A DNA stretch of 14,193 bases. It comes from an uncultured Anaerosacchariphilus sp. GTDB lineage: Bacteria > Bacillota > Clostridia > Lachnospirales > Lachnospiraceae. Of the stretch, positions 6,652 through 14,193 are shown in pieces. Each line of letters starts with the position of its first letter. The stretch's first letter is position 1. The DNA is taken from assembly GCA_934373375.1 (NCBI GenBank), contig CAKROP010000022.1, positions 1 through 14,193 on the forward strand, given 5' to 3'. The position numbers were made by a program, and so were the translations under genes. Under the pieces are notes generated by a model. It searched no databases and had not been told where the DNA came from. It worked only from the letters and a program-made list of their open reading frames with translations.

Positions 6652-7546
6652 AATAATTCTCCTCCTTGTGATCCCTTAGCTCCTCTGCTATCATACTCAG
6701 CTTTCTGAGACGGTGATTCACACCGGACTTCCCTACGGGCGGCGTCAGCATCTGACCCAGCTCCTTTAAGGTCGTCTCCGGCTGCTCCAGACGGAGTACT
6801 GCTATCTCCGCCAGGTTCTCCGGCAACTCATCAAAGCCAATGGTTCTCTGAATAAATTGGATATCCTCTATCTGTTTTACCGCTGCTGAAACAGTCTTAT
6901 TCAAGTTCGCAGTTTCACAGTTCACCTGTCGATTGACGGAATTGCGCATCTCCTTCAGAATCCGGACATTTTCGAACTTCATCAGGGCCACATGGGCTTC
7001 CATCACATTCAAAAGATCCGCAATCTGCGATCCCTCCTTTACGTATAACACGTAACTGCGCTTTCGCAGCGTGATCCGCGCGTCTATCCCGAAGCTGGCC
7101 AGCATCTCCCGAAGCTCATCAGCCTTTTCTTCCCCGCTGCACACGATTTCAAAATGATAGCCCTTCTCCGGGTCGCTCAAGGATCCGGACGCCAGAAAGG
7201 CTCCCCGTATGTAAGCCCGCCTGCAGCACTGATTCTGCACCAGCATATGCTTCACAGGCTCCAGTCCTCCGAAAGAAGTCACCTCATAGCTGAGACTTCC
7301 CCTGGGATTTCTGCTCTGCCGCGTCGACACGTTCATTTCTATATTAAATGTTTTTCTCAATAATGTAAAGTACTTTCTTGCAACGGCCAGATTCTCCGTA
7401 TGCATTTTCACGCAGGGGGACTCTCCTTCAACACTCTCCACGCGGCTGCAGAAGTTTAAAATGGCGGCCATCTCAGCCAGTCTGCAATGTCTGGCCGGCG
7501 GCACATGGACAGAGAGCTCCTGCTTGATCTCACTGGAAAAAGACAT
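6608..7546 (-). CDS. whiA: DNA-binding protein WhiA
   Basis: WhiA is a conserved Gram-positive DNA-binding protein. It controls sporulation genes in Streptomyces and affects cell division and metabolism in Bacillus. This copy has 312 residues, the usual length. The N-terminus MSFSSEIKQELSVH is the family signature. A degenerate LAGLIDADG-homing-endonuclease-like core includes RRAYIRGAFLASGSLSDPEK (109-128), and a C-terminal helix-turn-helix (about 245-290) includes LKELGQMLTPPVGKSGVNHR. The ATG at 7546 has an AGAGGTGATC site directly upstream and lies 19 bases after the rapZ stop. The tail is acidic (HDSDSGRA), and the TGA stop overlaps codon 15 of the HPr-like gene. In Bacillus, yvcK separates the rapZ and whiA homologues; here nothing does. 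Confidence 0.97.
   Translation of the reverse strand: MSFSSEIKQELSVHVPPARHCRLAEMAAILNFCSRVESVEGESPCVKMHTENLAVARKYFTLLRKTFNIEMNVSTRQSRNPRGSLSYEVTSFGGLEPVKHMLVQNQCCRRAYIRGAFLASGSLSDPEKGYHFEIVCSGEEKADELREMLASFGIDARITLRKRSYVLYVKEGSQIADLLNVMEAHVALMKFENVRILKEMRNSVNRQVNCETANLNKTVSAAVKQIEDIQFIQRTIGFDELPENLAEIAVLRLEQPETTLKELGQMLTPPVGKSGVNHRLRKLSMIAEELRDHKEENYYDETGNHDSDSGRA
6661..6667 (-). promoter_or_regulatory. Ribosome binding site of the HPr-like gene, inside whiA
   Basis: AAGGAGG on the minus strand lies 9 bases before the ATG at 6651 and is itself translated as Lys-Glu-Glu in the WhiA tail. It supports the overlapping start of the HPr-like gene. Confidence 0.8.
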
Positions 7547-7565
7547 AGATCACCTCTTCATTTCC

Positions 7566-8444
7566 CTAATGCGCTTTTACAACGGCATCCTTCTCAATAT
7601 CGCGATGCTCGATACGCACCGCGTAGTCCGCATTGTTTCGCAGCCGTTCATAAAGCTTATTGGCCAGGGTGACAGAGCGGTGCTTGCCGCCGGTACAACC
7701 GATGGAGATCACCAGCTGGTTCTTGCCCTCCAGCACATAATTCGGAATCAGAAACTGAATCATGTCAATCAGCTTGTCCAGAAACCGGTGGGACACCTCG
7801 AAGCCCATAACGAAATCCTGCACCGGCTTATCATTGCCGCTGAGCTTCCGAAGTTCTTCATAATAATAGGGATTCGGCAGGAACCGCACGTCAAATACCA
7901 GATCGGAATCCGTCGGAATGCCGTATTTAAAGCCAAAGGAAAGGACAGTAATGACCAGGTTCTTAAAGTTCTTATTCTGCACAAAGATCTTGTCCAGTTC
8001 CTGCTTCAGCTCCCTGGTCAGCAGGTTGCTGGTATCAATGATATAATCCGCCTGCTTCTTCAGAAATTCCAGCCTTTTGCGCTCCTCCTGGATACCGTCA
8101 GCCACGCGGCCATTCTGCGCCAGCGGATGCGTACGCCGGGTCTCCTTGTAGCGCTTCACCAGCACCTCGTCAGAGGAATCCAGGAACAGGATTTCATAGT
8201 TCACGCCTGCCACGGTCAGTTCCTCCAGAGTGGCCGCCAGCTCGTTAAAAGCTTTTCCGCTTCGGATATCAATGCCCAACGCCACCTTCGTGACCTCCGT
8301 ATTGCCCGGATAAATCAGCTCGGAAAATTTTTCAATCAGAGAAATCGGCAGATTATCCACGCAGAAATAACCTGCGTCCTCCAACGCCCGAAGAGCGGTG
8401 CTTCGTCCCGCGCCCGACATTCCTGTTACAATTACAAATCTCAT
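7566..8444 (-). CDS. rapZ: RapZ / YvcJ P-loop nucleotide-binding protein
   Basis: RapZ-family proteins bind nucleotides. In E. coli RapZ is an RNase adaptor controlling glucosamine-6-phosphate synthase; in Firmicutes the YvcJ homologue has a less defined regulatory role. This copy has 292 residues, full length. Family signatures are EDAGYFCVDNLP (about 22-33), FGFKYGIP in the middle, and GCTGGKHRSVTLA in the C-terminal domain. The Walker A loop at 8-16 reads GMSGAGRST, with Arg14 where Lys is normal; the rest of the motif is intact. The ATG at 8444 follows an AGGAG site 9 bases upstream and lies 30 bases after the murB stop, consistent with a murB-rapZ-whiA-HPr operon. Whether it still hydrolyses ATP or GTP cannot be judged from sequence. 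Confidence 0.96.
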   Translation of the reverse strand: MRFVIVTGMSGAGRSTALRALEDAGYFCVDNLPISLIEKFSELIYPGNTEVTKVALGIDIRSGKAFNELAATLEELTVAGVNYEILFLDSSDEVLVKRYKETRRTHPLAQNGRVADGIQEERKRLEFLKKQADYIIDTSNLLTRELKQELDKIFVQNKNFKNLVITVLSFGFKYGIPTDSDLVFDVRFLPNPYYYEELRKLSGNDKPVQDFVMGFEVSHRFLDKLIDMIQFLIPNYVLEGKNQLVISIGCTGGKHRSVTLANKLYERLRNNADYAVRIEHRDIEKDAVVKAH

Positions 8445-8474
8445 CTGTATCTTCTCCTGTCTGTTTCGACGTTC

Positions 8475-9383
8475 CTAAAAACCAAGTAGCTTTACTTCCA
8501 TTTCCAGCTCCACACCGAACTGTTTTTTTACTTCTTCCTGCACATGGCGCACCAGATCCATCACATTCCGGGCTGTCGCGCCGCCCCGGTTGATGACGAA
8601 GCCACAGTGCTTCTCAGACACCTGTGCGCCGCCTACGCTGTAACCACGCAGTCCCGCGTCCATGATGAGCTTTCCTGCAAAATAACCCTCAGGCCGCTTG
8701 AAGGTGCTGCCTGCGCTGGCATATTCCAGCGGCTGCTTGGATGTTCTCGCCTCCTTCAGCTCCTGCATCCGGGCTTCAATCGCCCCTTTATCACCTTTCT
8801 CCAGCTCCAGCAGAGCGCTCAGAACCAGATAGCCCTTTTTTGCAATGACGCTGGTACGGTAACCCAGCTCCAGCTCGTCTTTTTTAAGCCGCAGGATTTC
8901 TCCGTCCGGCTTCATGACCACAGCCTCTTTGACCACGTCCTTCATCTCTCCGCCGTAGGCTCCGGCATTCATGACCAGTGCTCCCCCTAAGGTTCCCGGG
9001 ATACCGGAAGCGAATTCCAGTCCGGTCAGTCCCTCTTTGGCCGCCAGATGGGCCATGCGTACCAGCAGGGCTCCGGCTTCTACTTCCAGCTCGGTGCCAT
9101 TTACGCGGATGCCGTCCATATTGCGGAACAGCTGGATGATGACGCCCTCATATCCTTCGTCGCTCACCAGCACATTGCTGCCATTCCCCAGGATATAATA
9201 GGGGACGCCAGCTTCCACGCAGGCCTTTACCGTGTCTGCCAGCTGCGGTACCGTCTGAGGCATGCAGAAAACGGCCGCCGGGCCACCGATGCGAAAGGTG
9301 GTATGACGGCTCATGGGCTCGTCCCGCAGGACATTGGCAGTTTCATTTATATTGCAAAGGGTTTCATATAATTTCTGAATCAT
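8475..9383 (-). CDS. murB: UDP-N-acetylenolpyruvoylglucosamine reductase
   Basis: MurB reduces UDP-GlcNAc-enolpyruvate to UDP-MurNAc with NADPH and FAD, the second committed step of peptidoglycan precursor synthesis in the cytoplasm. This copy has 302 residues, the shorter type-II form. The FAD-binding region shows TTFRIGGPA (28-36), YILGNGSNVLVSD (63-75) and SGIPGTLGGALVMNAGAYGG. The C-terminal substrate domain has catalytic Ser226 in SAGSTFKRP and the late glutamate E296 in LEMEVKLLG, both expected for activity. The ATG at 9383 has only a short GGAG site 8 bases upstream. It is the first gene after the uvrA terminator, with its own promoter candidate, and heads the unit with rapZ, whiA and the HPr-like gene. 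Confidence 0.97.
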   Translation of the reverse strand: MIQKLYETLCNINETANVLRDEPMSRHTTFRIGGPAAVFCMPQTVPQLADTVKACVEAGVPYYILGNGSNVLVSDEGYEGVIIQLFRNMDGIRVNGTELEVEAGALLVRMAHLAAKEGLTGLEFASGIPGTLGGALVMNAGAYGGEMKDVVKEAVVMKPDGEILRLKKDELELGYRTSVIAKKGYLVLSALLELEKGDKGAIEARMQELKEARTSKQPLEYASAGSTFKRPEGYFAGKLIMDAGLRGYSVGGAQVSEKHCGFVINRGGATARNVMDLVRHVQEEVKKQFGVELEMEVKLLGF

Positions 9384-9427
9384 TGTGTATACTCCATTGG
9401 GATTTGGTTGTTTCTATATTCTGTTTT

Positions 9428-9456
9428 AGTATATGCGAAAAAATAAATAAAAACAA
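9428..9456 (-). promoter_or_regulatory. Promoter for the murB-rapZ-whiA-HPr-like operon
   Basis: On the minus strand: -35 TTGTTT (9451-9456), 17-base spacer with a T-rich tract, -10 TATACT (9428-9433). The start would be near 9421, leaving a leader of about 38 bases. The -35 falls in the T-run of the uvrA terminator, the same design as the promoter at 6327-6355. Confidence 0.62.
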
Positions 9457-9491
9457 CCCTCGAAAAAGGGATTTTATTCCCTTTTCCGAGG
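9446..9491 (-). terminator. Intrinsic terminator after uvrA
   Basis: A 14-bp stem with a single mismatch (9458-9471 with 9478-9491) and a 6-base loop is followed on the minus strand by a long T-rich tract (GTTGTTTTTATTT). It begins 54 bases past the uvrA stop codon. Confidence 0.9.
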
Positions 9492-9545
9492 ATTAAAATG
9501 CACAGAAAGCCTGCTATCCCATTACTTTTCCATTAAAAATACGTT

Positions 9546-12365
9546 CTATAAATATTTTCTAAGGTACTGGCCGGTGTAGGAGATCTCCTGCTTGGCCACT
9601 TCCTCCGGCGTGCCCTTGGCAATGACCGTGCCGCCCCGGTCGCCGCCTTCCGGTCCCATGTCAATGATGTAATCGGCCGTCTTAATCACGTCCAGATTAT
9701 GCTCGATGACCACGACTGTATTGCCGCCCTCGGCCAGCCGCTGCAGAATCTCCGTCAGCTTATGGACATCGGCAAAATGCAGGCCCGTAGTCGGCTCATC
9801 CAGAATGTAGATGGTCTTGCCGGTGCTCCGTCTGGACAGCTCGGTGGCCAGCTTAATCCGCTGGGCTTCCCCTCCGGACAGGGTCGTGGAAGGCTGTCCC
9901 AGCTTGATATAGGAAAGTCCCACGTCGTTCAGGGTCTCAATTTTCCTGCGGACAGACGGCACATTTTCGAAGAAGGTCATGGCCTCTTCCACAGTCATAT
10001 CCAGCACGTCAAAGATGCTCTTGCCCTTGTACTTCACATCCAGAGTCTCCCGGTTGTACCGTTTTCCCTGGCAGACCTCACAGGGCACGTACACATCCGG
10101 CAGAAAATGCATCTCGATTTTGATGATTCCGTCGCCGGAGCAGGCCTCACAGCGGCCGCCTTTCACATTGAAGCTGAAACGGCCCTTCTTATAGCCCTTG
10201 CTCTTGGCGTCGGCTGTGGACGCAAACAAGTCGCGGATCTGGTCGAATACGCCGGTGTAAGTGGCCGGGTTGGAACGGGGCGTCCGCCCAATAGGGGACT
10301 GGTCGATGGCAATGACCTTGTCAAGCTGCTCTAACCCTGTGATTTCCTTGTATTTACCCGGAATGGTGCGGGCCCGGTTCAGCTTCCGCGCCAGGGTCTT
10401 ATAGAGAATCTCATTGACCAGAGAGCTCTTTCCGGAACCGGACACGCCGGTGACGCAGGTCATGACGCCCAGGGGGAAATCCACCTGGATATTCTTCAGG
10501 TTATTTTCCGCAGCGCCCCTGACCGTCAGCCAGCCCGTGGGAGTTCTCCTGGTCTCCGGCACCGGAATCTTTAATTTTCCGCTTAAGTAAGCTCCGGTAA
10601 TGGAATCCGGGCAGGCCATAATCTCCTGTGCCGTACCCGCCGCCACGACCCTGCCGCCGTGCTCGCCCGCGCCCGGGCCGATATCCACGATATAATCCGC
10701 CGCGAACATGGTATCCTCGTCATGCTCCACCACAATCAGGGTATTACCCAGATCCCGCAGGCGCTTCAGGGTCGCCAGCAGCTTATCGTTGTCCCGCTGA
10801 TGCAGGCCGATGCTCGGCTCGTCCAGAATATAGGCCACGCCCACCAGGCCGGAGCCGATCTGAGTGGCCAGACGGATACGCTGAGCCTCGCCGCCGGACA
10901 GGCTGCCGGTGGCCCGGGCCAGGGTCAGATAATCCAGTCCCACATCAATCAGAAAGCCGATGCGGGCCTTAATCTCTTTCAGGATCTGTTCACCAATCAG
11001 CTTCTGCTGTTCTGTAAGCTGCAATTCCTTCAGAAAATCATATAGCTTCAGCACGGACATGGACGTCACTTCCGCGATATTTTTCTCCCCTACGGTCACC
11101 GCCAGAGACGTCTTCTTCAGACGCTGACCGCCGCAGGCCTTACAGGGTGTAATCCGCATGAAGGTCTCATATTCCTGACGCATGATCTCGGAACCGGTCT
11201 CCCGGTAGCGGCGCTCCACATTTTTAATCAGGCCCTCGAAGGCCACATCATAGACGCCCTCGCCCCGCTGACCCTTATAATAGACCTTCACCTCACGGCC
11301 ATTGGTTCCATGAATCAGTATGTCCCGGATCTCCGGGGACAGCTGCTCATAAGGTGTGGTCAGATCGAAGCTGTATTCCTTGGAAAGGGCTTTCAAAAGC
11401 GCATAGGTAAAGCTGGACGGGTCTGTACAGGACTGCCAGCCCATGACCGTAATCGCGCCCTCCGCGATACTTAAGGACTTATCGGGAATCATTAAATCCT
11501 CGTCAAATTCCATCTTGTAGCCCAGGCCGAAGCACTCCGGGCAGGCTCCGAAGGGGTTATTAAAGGAAAAGCTTCTGGGTTCAATCTCTTCCATGCTGAT
11601 GCCGCACTCCGGGCAGGCATAGCTGGAGCTCAAGGTCAGCGTCTCGCCGCCAATGACATCCACCACCAGCAGGCCGTCGGACAGGTTCAGCACCGTCTCG
11701 ATGGAATCCGCCAGGCGGCGCTCGATGCCCTCTTTCACCACCAGTCGGTCCACCACGATCTCGATGGTATGCTTGATGTTCTTTTCCAGCTTGATTTCTT
11801 CGGACAGCTCATAGAGATTGCCGTCGATGCGAACCCGGACGAAGCCGCTTTTCTTCGCCTGCTCCAGCACCTTCACATGCTCGCCCTTGCGGCCCTTGAC
11901 CACCGGGGCCAGCAGCTGGATTTTCGTCCGCTCGGGCATGGCCATGATCTGGTCTACCATCTGGTCTACACTCTGCTTCTTGATCTCCTTGCCGCATTTC
12001 GGACAATGGGGAATACCGATCCGGGCATAGAGCAGTCGGAAATAGTCGTAAATCTCCGTCACGGTTCCCACCGTGGATCTGGGGTTCCGGTTTGTAGACT
12101 TCTGGTCGATGGAAATGGCCGGAGACAGGCCGTCGATGCTTTCCACATTGGGCTTCTCCATCTGGCCCAGGAACTGACGGGCATAGGATGACAGGGACTC
12201 CATGTAGCGCCGTTGTCCTTCCGCATAAATGGTGTCGAAGGCCAGGGACGATTTTCCCGAACCGCTTAGTCCCGTCAGCACCACAAATTTGTCTCTGGGG
12301 ATGTCGATATCCAGGTTCTTTAAATTGTGCTCGTTGGCGCCCCGGATTCTGATAAATTTATCCAT
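9546..12365 (-). CDS. uvrA: UvrABC excinuclease subunit A
   Basis: UvrA is the ATPase that recognises bulky or UV-induced DNA lesions and loads UvrB in nucleotide excision repair. It has 939 residues from the ATG at 12365, a normal length. Two ABC modules are complete: Walker [10 protein letters not shown] (32-40) and GVSGSGKSS; signatures [12 protein letters not shown] and [12 protein letters not shown]; Walker [11 protein letters not shown] and [10 protein letters not shown]. Both CxxC zinc modules are present (CPEC with CPEC, and CEAC with CEVC). I chose the ATG at 12365, beginning [17 protein letters not shown], because GAGGAG lies 7 bases upstream and it matches the family N-terminus. 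An in-frame TTG at 12383 would place that site inside the coding sequence. It follows uvrB by 36 bases, so the two are one operon. An intrinsic terminator follows. Confidence 0.98.
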   Translation of the reverse strand: MDKFIRIRGANEHNLKNLDIDIPRDKFVVLTGLSGSGKSSLAFDTIYAEGQRRYMESLSSYARQFLGQMEKPNVESIDGLSPAISIDQKSTNRNPRSTVGTVTEIYDYFRLLYARIGIPHCPKCGKEIKKQSVDQMVDQIMAMPERTKIQLLAPVVKGRKGEHVKVLEQAKKSGFVRVRIDGNLYELSEEIKLEKNIKHTIEIVVDRLVVKEGIERRLADSIETVLNLSDGLLVVDVIGGETLTLSSSYACPECGISMEEIEPRSFSFNNPFGACPECFGLGYKMEFDEDLMIPDKSLSIAEGAITVMGWQSCTDPSSFTYALLKALSKEYSFDLTTPYEQLSPEIRDILIHGTNGREVKVYYKGQRGEGVYDVAFEGLIKNVERRYRETGSEIMRQEYETFMRITPCKACGGQRLKKTSLAVTVGEKNIAEVTSMSVLKLYDFLKELQLTEQQKLIGEQILKEIKARIGFLIDVGLDYLTLARATGSLSGGEAQRIRLATQIGSGLVGVAYILDEPSIGLHQRDNDKLLATLKRLRDLGNTLIVVEHDEDTMFAADYIVDIGPGAGEHGGRVVAAGTAQEIMACPDSITGAYLSGKLKIPVPETRRTPTGWLTVRGAAENNLKNIQVDFPLGVMTCVTGVSGSGKSSLVNEILYKTLARKLNRARTIPGKYKEITGLEQLDKVIAIDQSPIGRTPRSNPATYTGVFDQIRDLFASTADAKSKGYKKGRFSFNVKGGRCEACSGDGIIKIEMHFLPDVYVPCEVCQGKRYNRETLDVKYKGKSIFDVLDMTVEEAMTFFENVPSVRRKIETLNDVGLSYIKLGQPSTTLSGGEAQRIKLATELSRRSTGKTIYILDEPTTGLHFADVHKLTEILQRLAEGGNTVVVIEHNLDVIKTADYIIDMGPEGGDRGGTVIAKGTPEEVAKQEISYTGQYLRKYL

Positions 12366-12372
12366 TGTTTTT

Positions 12373-12378
12373 CTCCTC
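12373..12378 (-). promoter_or_regulatory. Ribosome binding site that fixes the uvrA start
   Basis: GAGGAG on the minus strand lies 7 bases before the ATG at 12365. Its position argues for that start over the in-frame TTG at 12383. Confidence 0.8.
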
Positions 12379-12401
12379 GTCAATGCATTGCGACGCAGGT
12401 T

Positions 12402-14193
12402 TTAAAGCTCATTTGCCTGCTTCTTTAATTCTATCATCTTATCACGCAGTTCTGCCGCCAGCTCGAAGTTCAGATCCGCAGCTGCCTTCTTCATCTTCTT
12501 ATCAATGTCCTTGATAAGCTTCTCCAGTTCCTTCTTGCTCATGGATTCCGGATCCTTCTCGAACTGCAGCTCTTCCTTGGCAATCTCCCTGGAAATGCTG
12601 ATGAGATCCCGTACGGACTTCTGAATGGTCTTCGGCGTGATGCCATGCTCCTTATTATATGCCTCCTGCAGCGCGCGACGGCGCTCGGTCTCATCGATGG
12701 CCAGCCGCATGGAATCGGTAACGGTATCCGCGTACATGATGACATGGCCTTCGGAATTTCGTGCCGCACGACCGATGGTCTGAATCAGGGAGACCTCGGA
12801 ACGCAGGAACCCTTCTTTGTCCGCGTCCAGAATCGCCACCAGGGTAATTTCCGGAATATCCAGACCCTCACGCAACAGGTTAATACCAACTAACACATCA
12901 AAGACATCCAGACGCATATCCCGGATAATCTGGGTCCGCTCCAGGGTGTCGATATCCGAATGCAGGTATTTGACCCGGATACCCAGCTCCCGCATGTAGT
13001 CGGTCAGATCCTCAGCCATGCGTTTCGTCAGGGTAGTGATCAGGATCTTGTGGCCTGCTGCCACCTCCTTATTCACCTCGCCCACTAGGTCGTCGATCTG
13101 GCCCTCCACCGGACGAATTTCCACCTTCGGATCCAGAAGTCCCGTAGGCCGGATAATCTGCTCCGCCCGCAGCATCTCGTGATCGGCCTCATACTCGCCC
13201 GGCGTGGCGGAGACGAACATAATCTGGTCAATCTTGCTCTCAAATTCCTCAAAGTTCAGCGGACGGTTGTCGAGCGCCGACGGCAGACGGAAGCCGTAAT
13301 CCACCAGCGTGGTCTTCCGGGATCGATCGCCCGCGTACATACCGCGGATCTGGGGCACGGTCTTATGGGACTCGTCTATGATAATCAGAAAATCATCCGG
13401 GAAATAATCCATCAGCGTATTGGGCGGCGTGCCCGGCGCAGCGCCGGTCAGATGTCTCGAATAGTTCTCGATACCGGAGCAGAAACCGGTTTCCTTCAGC
13501 ATCTCGATATCAAAGTTCGTCCGCTCTGCGATGCGCTGGGCCTCCAAAAGCTTATCCTCACTCTTGAAGTAACGCACCCGCTCCTCCAGCTCCTTCTCGA
13601 TATCGGCTGCCGCACGCTTAATCTGCTCCATGGGTACGACGTAATGAGACGCCGGGAAAATGGCCACGTGCTCAAGCTCCCCTTTGATCTCGCCGGTCAG
13701 CACATCAATCTGGGTAATCCGGTCGATCTCGTCCCCGAAAAACTCCACCCGCACCGCCAGCTCGGACTCATTGGCCGGAATAATCTCCACCACATCACCC
13801 CGCACCCGGAAGGTACCGCGCTTGAACTCCATATCGTTGCGGTCATACTGGATATCCACCAGCTGCCGCAGCACCTCGTCACGATCCTTCTGCATGCCGG
13901 GCCGCAGGGAAACCATCATTTTCTCAAAATTCTCCGGCTCACCCAGACCATAGATACAGGACACGCTGGACACGATAATCACATCCCGCCGTTCAATCAG
14001 CGCCGCCGTAGCTGACAGGCGGAGCTTATCAATCTCGTCGTTAATTGAAGAATCCTTCGCGATATAGGTATCCGTCGAAGGCACATAGGCCTCCGGCTGG
14101 TAATAATCGTAGTAGCTTACAAAGTATTCTACCGCGTTTTCCGGGAAAAACTCTTTAAACTCGCCGTAGAGCTGGGCGGCCAGTGTCTTATTG
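12402..14193 (-). CDS. uvrB: UvrABC excinuclease subunit B, 5' end outside window
   Basis: UvrB is the helicase-like damage-verification subunit that receives DNA from UvrA and recruits UvrC. The frame is open to the right edge, so the visible 596 or so residues begin at [12 protein letters not shown]. About 70 N-terminal residues are missing, including the Walker A motif GVTGSGKT. An internal GTG at 14084 is not the start. Visible motifs are the beta-hairpin [12 protein letters not shown], the Walker B-type [20 protein letters not shown], the helicase motifs LREGLDIPE and QTIGRAARN, and a C-terminal UVR domain ([19 protein letters not shown]) that binds UvrA or UvrC. The TAA at 12402 lies 36 bases before the uvrA ATG. 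The promoter, and any SOS (LexA/DinR) box, would be outside the window. Confidence 0.98.
   Translation of the reverse strand, partial: NKTLAAQLYGEFKEFFPENAVEYFVSYYDYYQPEAYVPSTDTYIAKDSSINDEIDKLRLSATAALIERRDVIIVSSVSCIYGLGEPENFEKMMVSLRPGMQKDRDEVLRQLVDIQYDRNDMEFKRGTFRVRGDVVEIIPANESELAVRVEFFGDEIDRITQIDVLTGEIKGELEHVAIFPASHYVVPMEQIKRAAADIEKELEERVRYFKSEDKLLEAQRIAERTNFDIEMLKETGFCSGIENYSRHLTGAAPGTPPNTLMDYFPDDFLIIIDESHKTVPQIRGMYAGDRSRKTTLVDYGFRLPSALDNRPLNFEEFESKIDQIMFVSATPGEYEADHEMLRAEQIIRPTGLLDPKVEIRPVEGQIDDLVGEVNKEVAAGHKILITTLTKRMAEDLTDYMRELGIRVKYLHSDIDTLERTQIIRDMRLDVFDVLVGINLLREGLDIPEITLVAILDADKEGFLRSEVSLIQTIGRAARNSEGHVIMYADTVTDSMRLAIDETERRRALQEAYNKEHGITPKTIQKSVRDLISISREIAKEELQFEKDPESMSKKELEKLIKDIDKKMKKAAADLNFELAAELRDKMIELKKQANEL

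Noticed and set aside
7461..8489. Long plus-strand open frame of 342 codons opposite rapZ and the start of whiA
   Set aside because: It lies almost wholly antisense to two clearly conserved genes, its translation has no recognisable domain, and its length follows from the codon bias of the real genes.
12366..12383. Upstream TTG start for uvrA adding six residues
   Set aside because: The GAGGAG ribosome binding site would lie inside the coding sequence, and the ATG at 12365 gives the normal UvrA N-terminus.
13179..14015. Plus-strand open frame of 278 codons opposite uvrB
   Set aside because: It is the reverse-strand shadow of a conserved gene, with His/Leu/Arg-rich low-information composition.
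12402..14084. uvrB beginning at the GTG at 14084
   Set aside because: The same frame stays open upstream to the window edge and encodes conserved UvrB sequence ([11 protein letters not shown]), so the true start is outside the window.
1..14193. CRISPR array, tRNA/rRNA, prophage, insertion sequence or defence island
   Set aside because: No spaced direct repeats, cloverleaf-like segments, transposase, integrase or nuclease-defence genes were found; the content is core metabolism, repair and regulation.

Overview
The window looks like an ordinary core-genome segment of a Gram-positive Firmicute, most likely a Lachnospiraceae-type Clostridia member. The reasons are the moderately GC-rich coding sequence, strong AGGAG-type ribosome binding sites, and a murB-rapZ-whiA-HPr-like cluster related to the Bacillus yvcJKL-crh locus. 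It also has a VanR-like two-component system and a large palindromic intergenic element of a kind I associate with that family; this last point is recollection, not a search. Every supported gene lies on the minus strand, so transcription runs from high to low coordinates. Both edges cut through a gene: uvrB at the right (5' end missing) and a probable sensor histidine kinase at the left (3' end missing).

In transcription order: uvrB (partial) and uvrA form a nucleotide-excision-repair pair closed by an intrinsic terminator at about 9446-9491. A promoter whose -35 lies in that terminator's T-run then drives murB, rapZ, whiA and a small HPr-family gene, which are tightly spaced. The last two overlap by 44 bp. 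This unit links cell-wall precursor synthesis (MurB), a P-loop regulatory protein (RapZ), a cell-cycle or metabolism DNA-binding protein (WhiA) and a Crh-like HPr that has lost the phosphotransfer histidine but keeps the regulatory serine. The yvcK/glmR gene found between yvcJ and yvcL in Bacillus is absent. A strong terminator (6347-6381) ends this unit.

A second promoter built the same way (-35 in the terminator T-run, 17-base spacer, extended -10) starts the next block: a class I methyltransferase, hslO (redox chaperone Hsp33), nadE (glutamine-dependent NAD synthetase) and a DegV/FakB-family fatty-acid-binding protein. That block ends at a 191-base palindromic element (1473-1663) with 29-bp perfect arms, which can act as a bidirectional terminator. 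Beyond it is a VanR-like response regulator whose candidate promoter is overlapped by a perfect 15-bp inverted repeat, and then the histidine kinase, whose ATG abuts the regulator's stop codon.

I saw no transposase, phage gene, tRNA, rRNA, CRISPR array or defence system. The observations most worth a second look are the large palindromic element, the His15-to-Glu HPr-like protein whose Glu15 codon overlaps the whiA stop codon, the repeated terminator/promoter overlap, the operator-like repeat in front of the response regulator, and a Walker A lysine-to-arginine change in RapZ.
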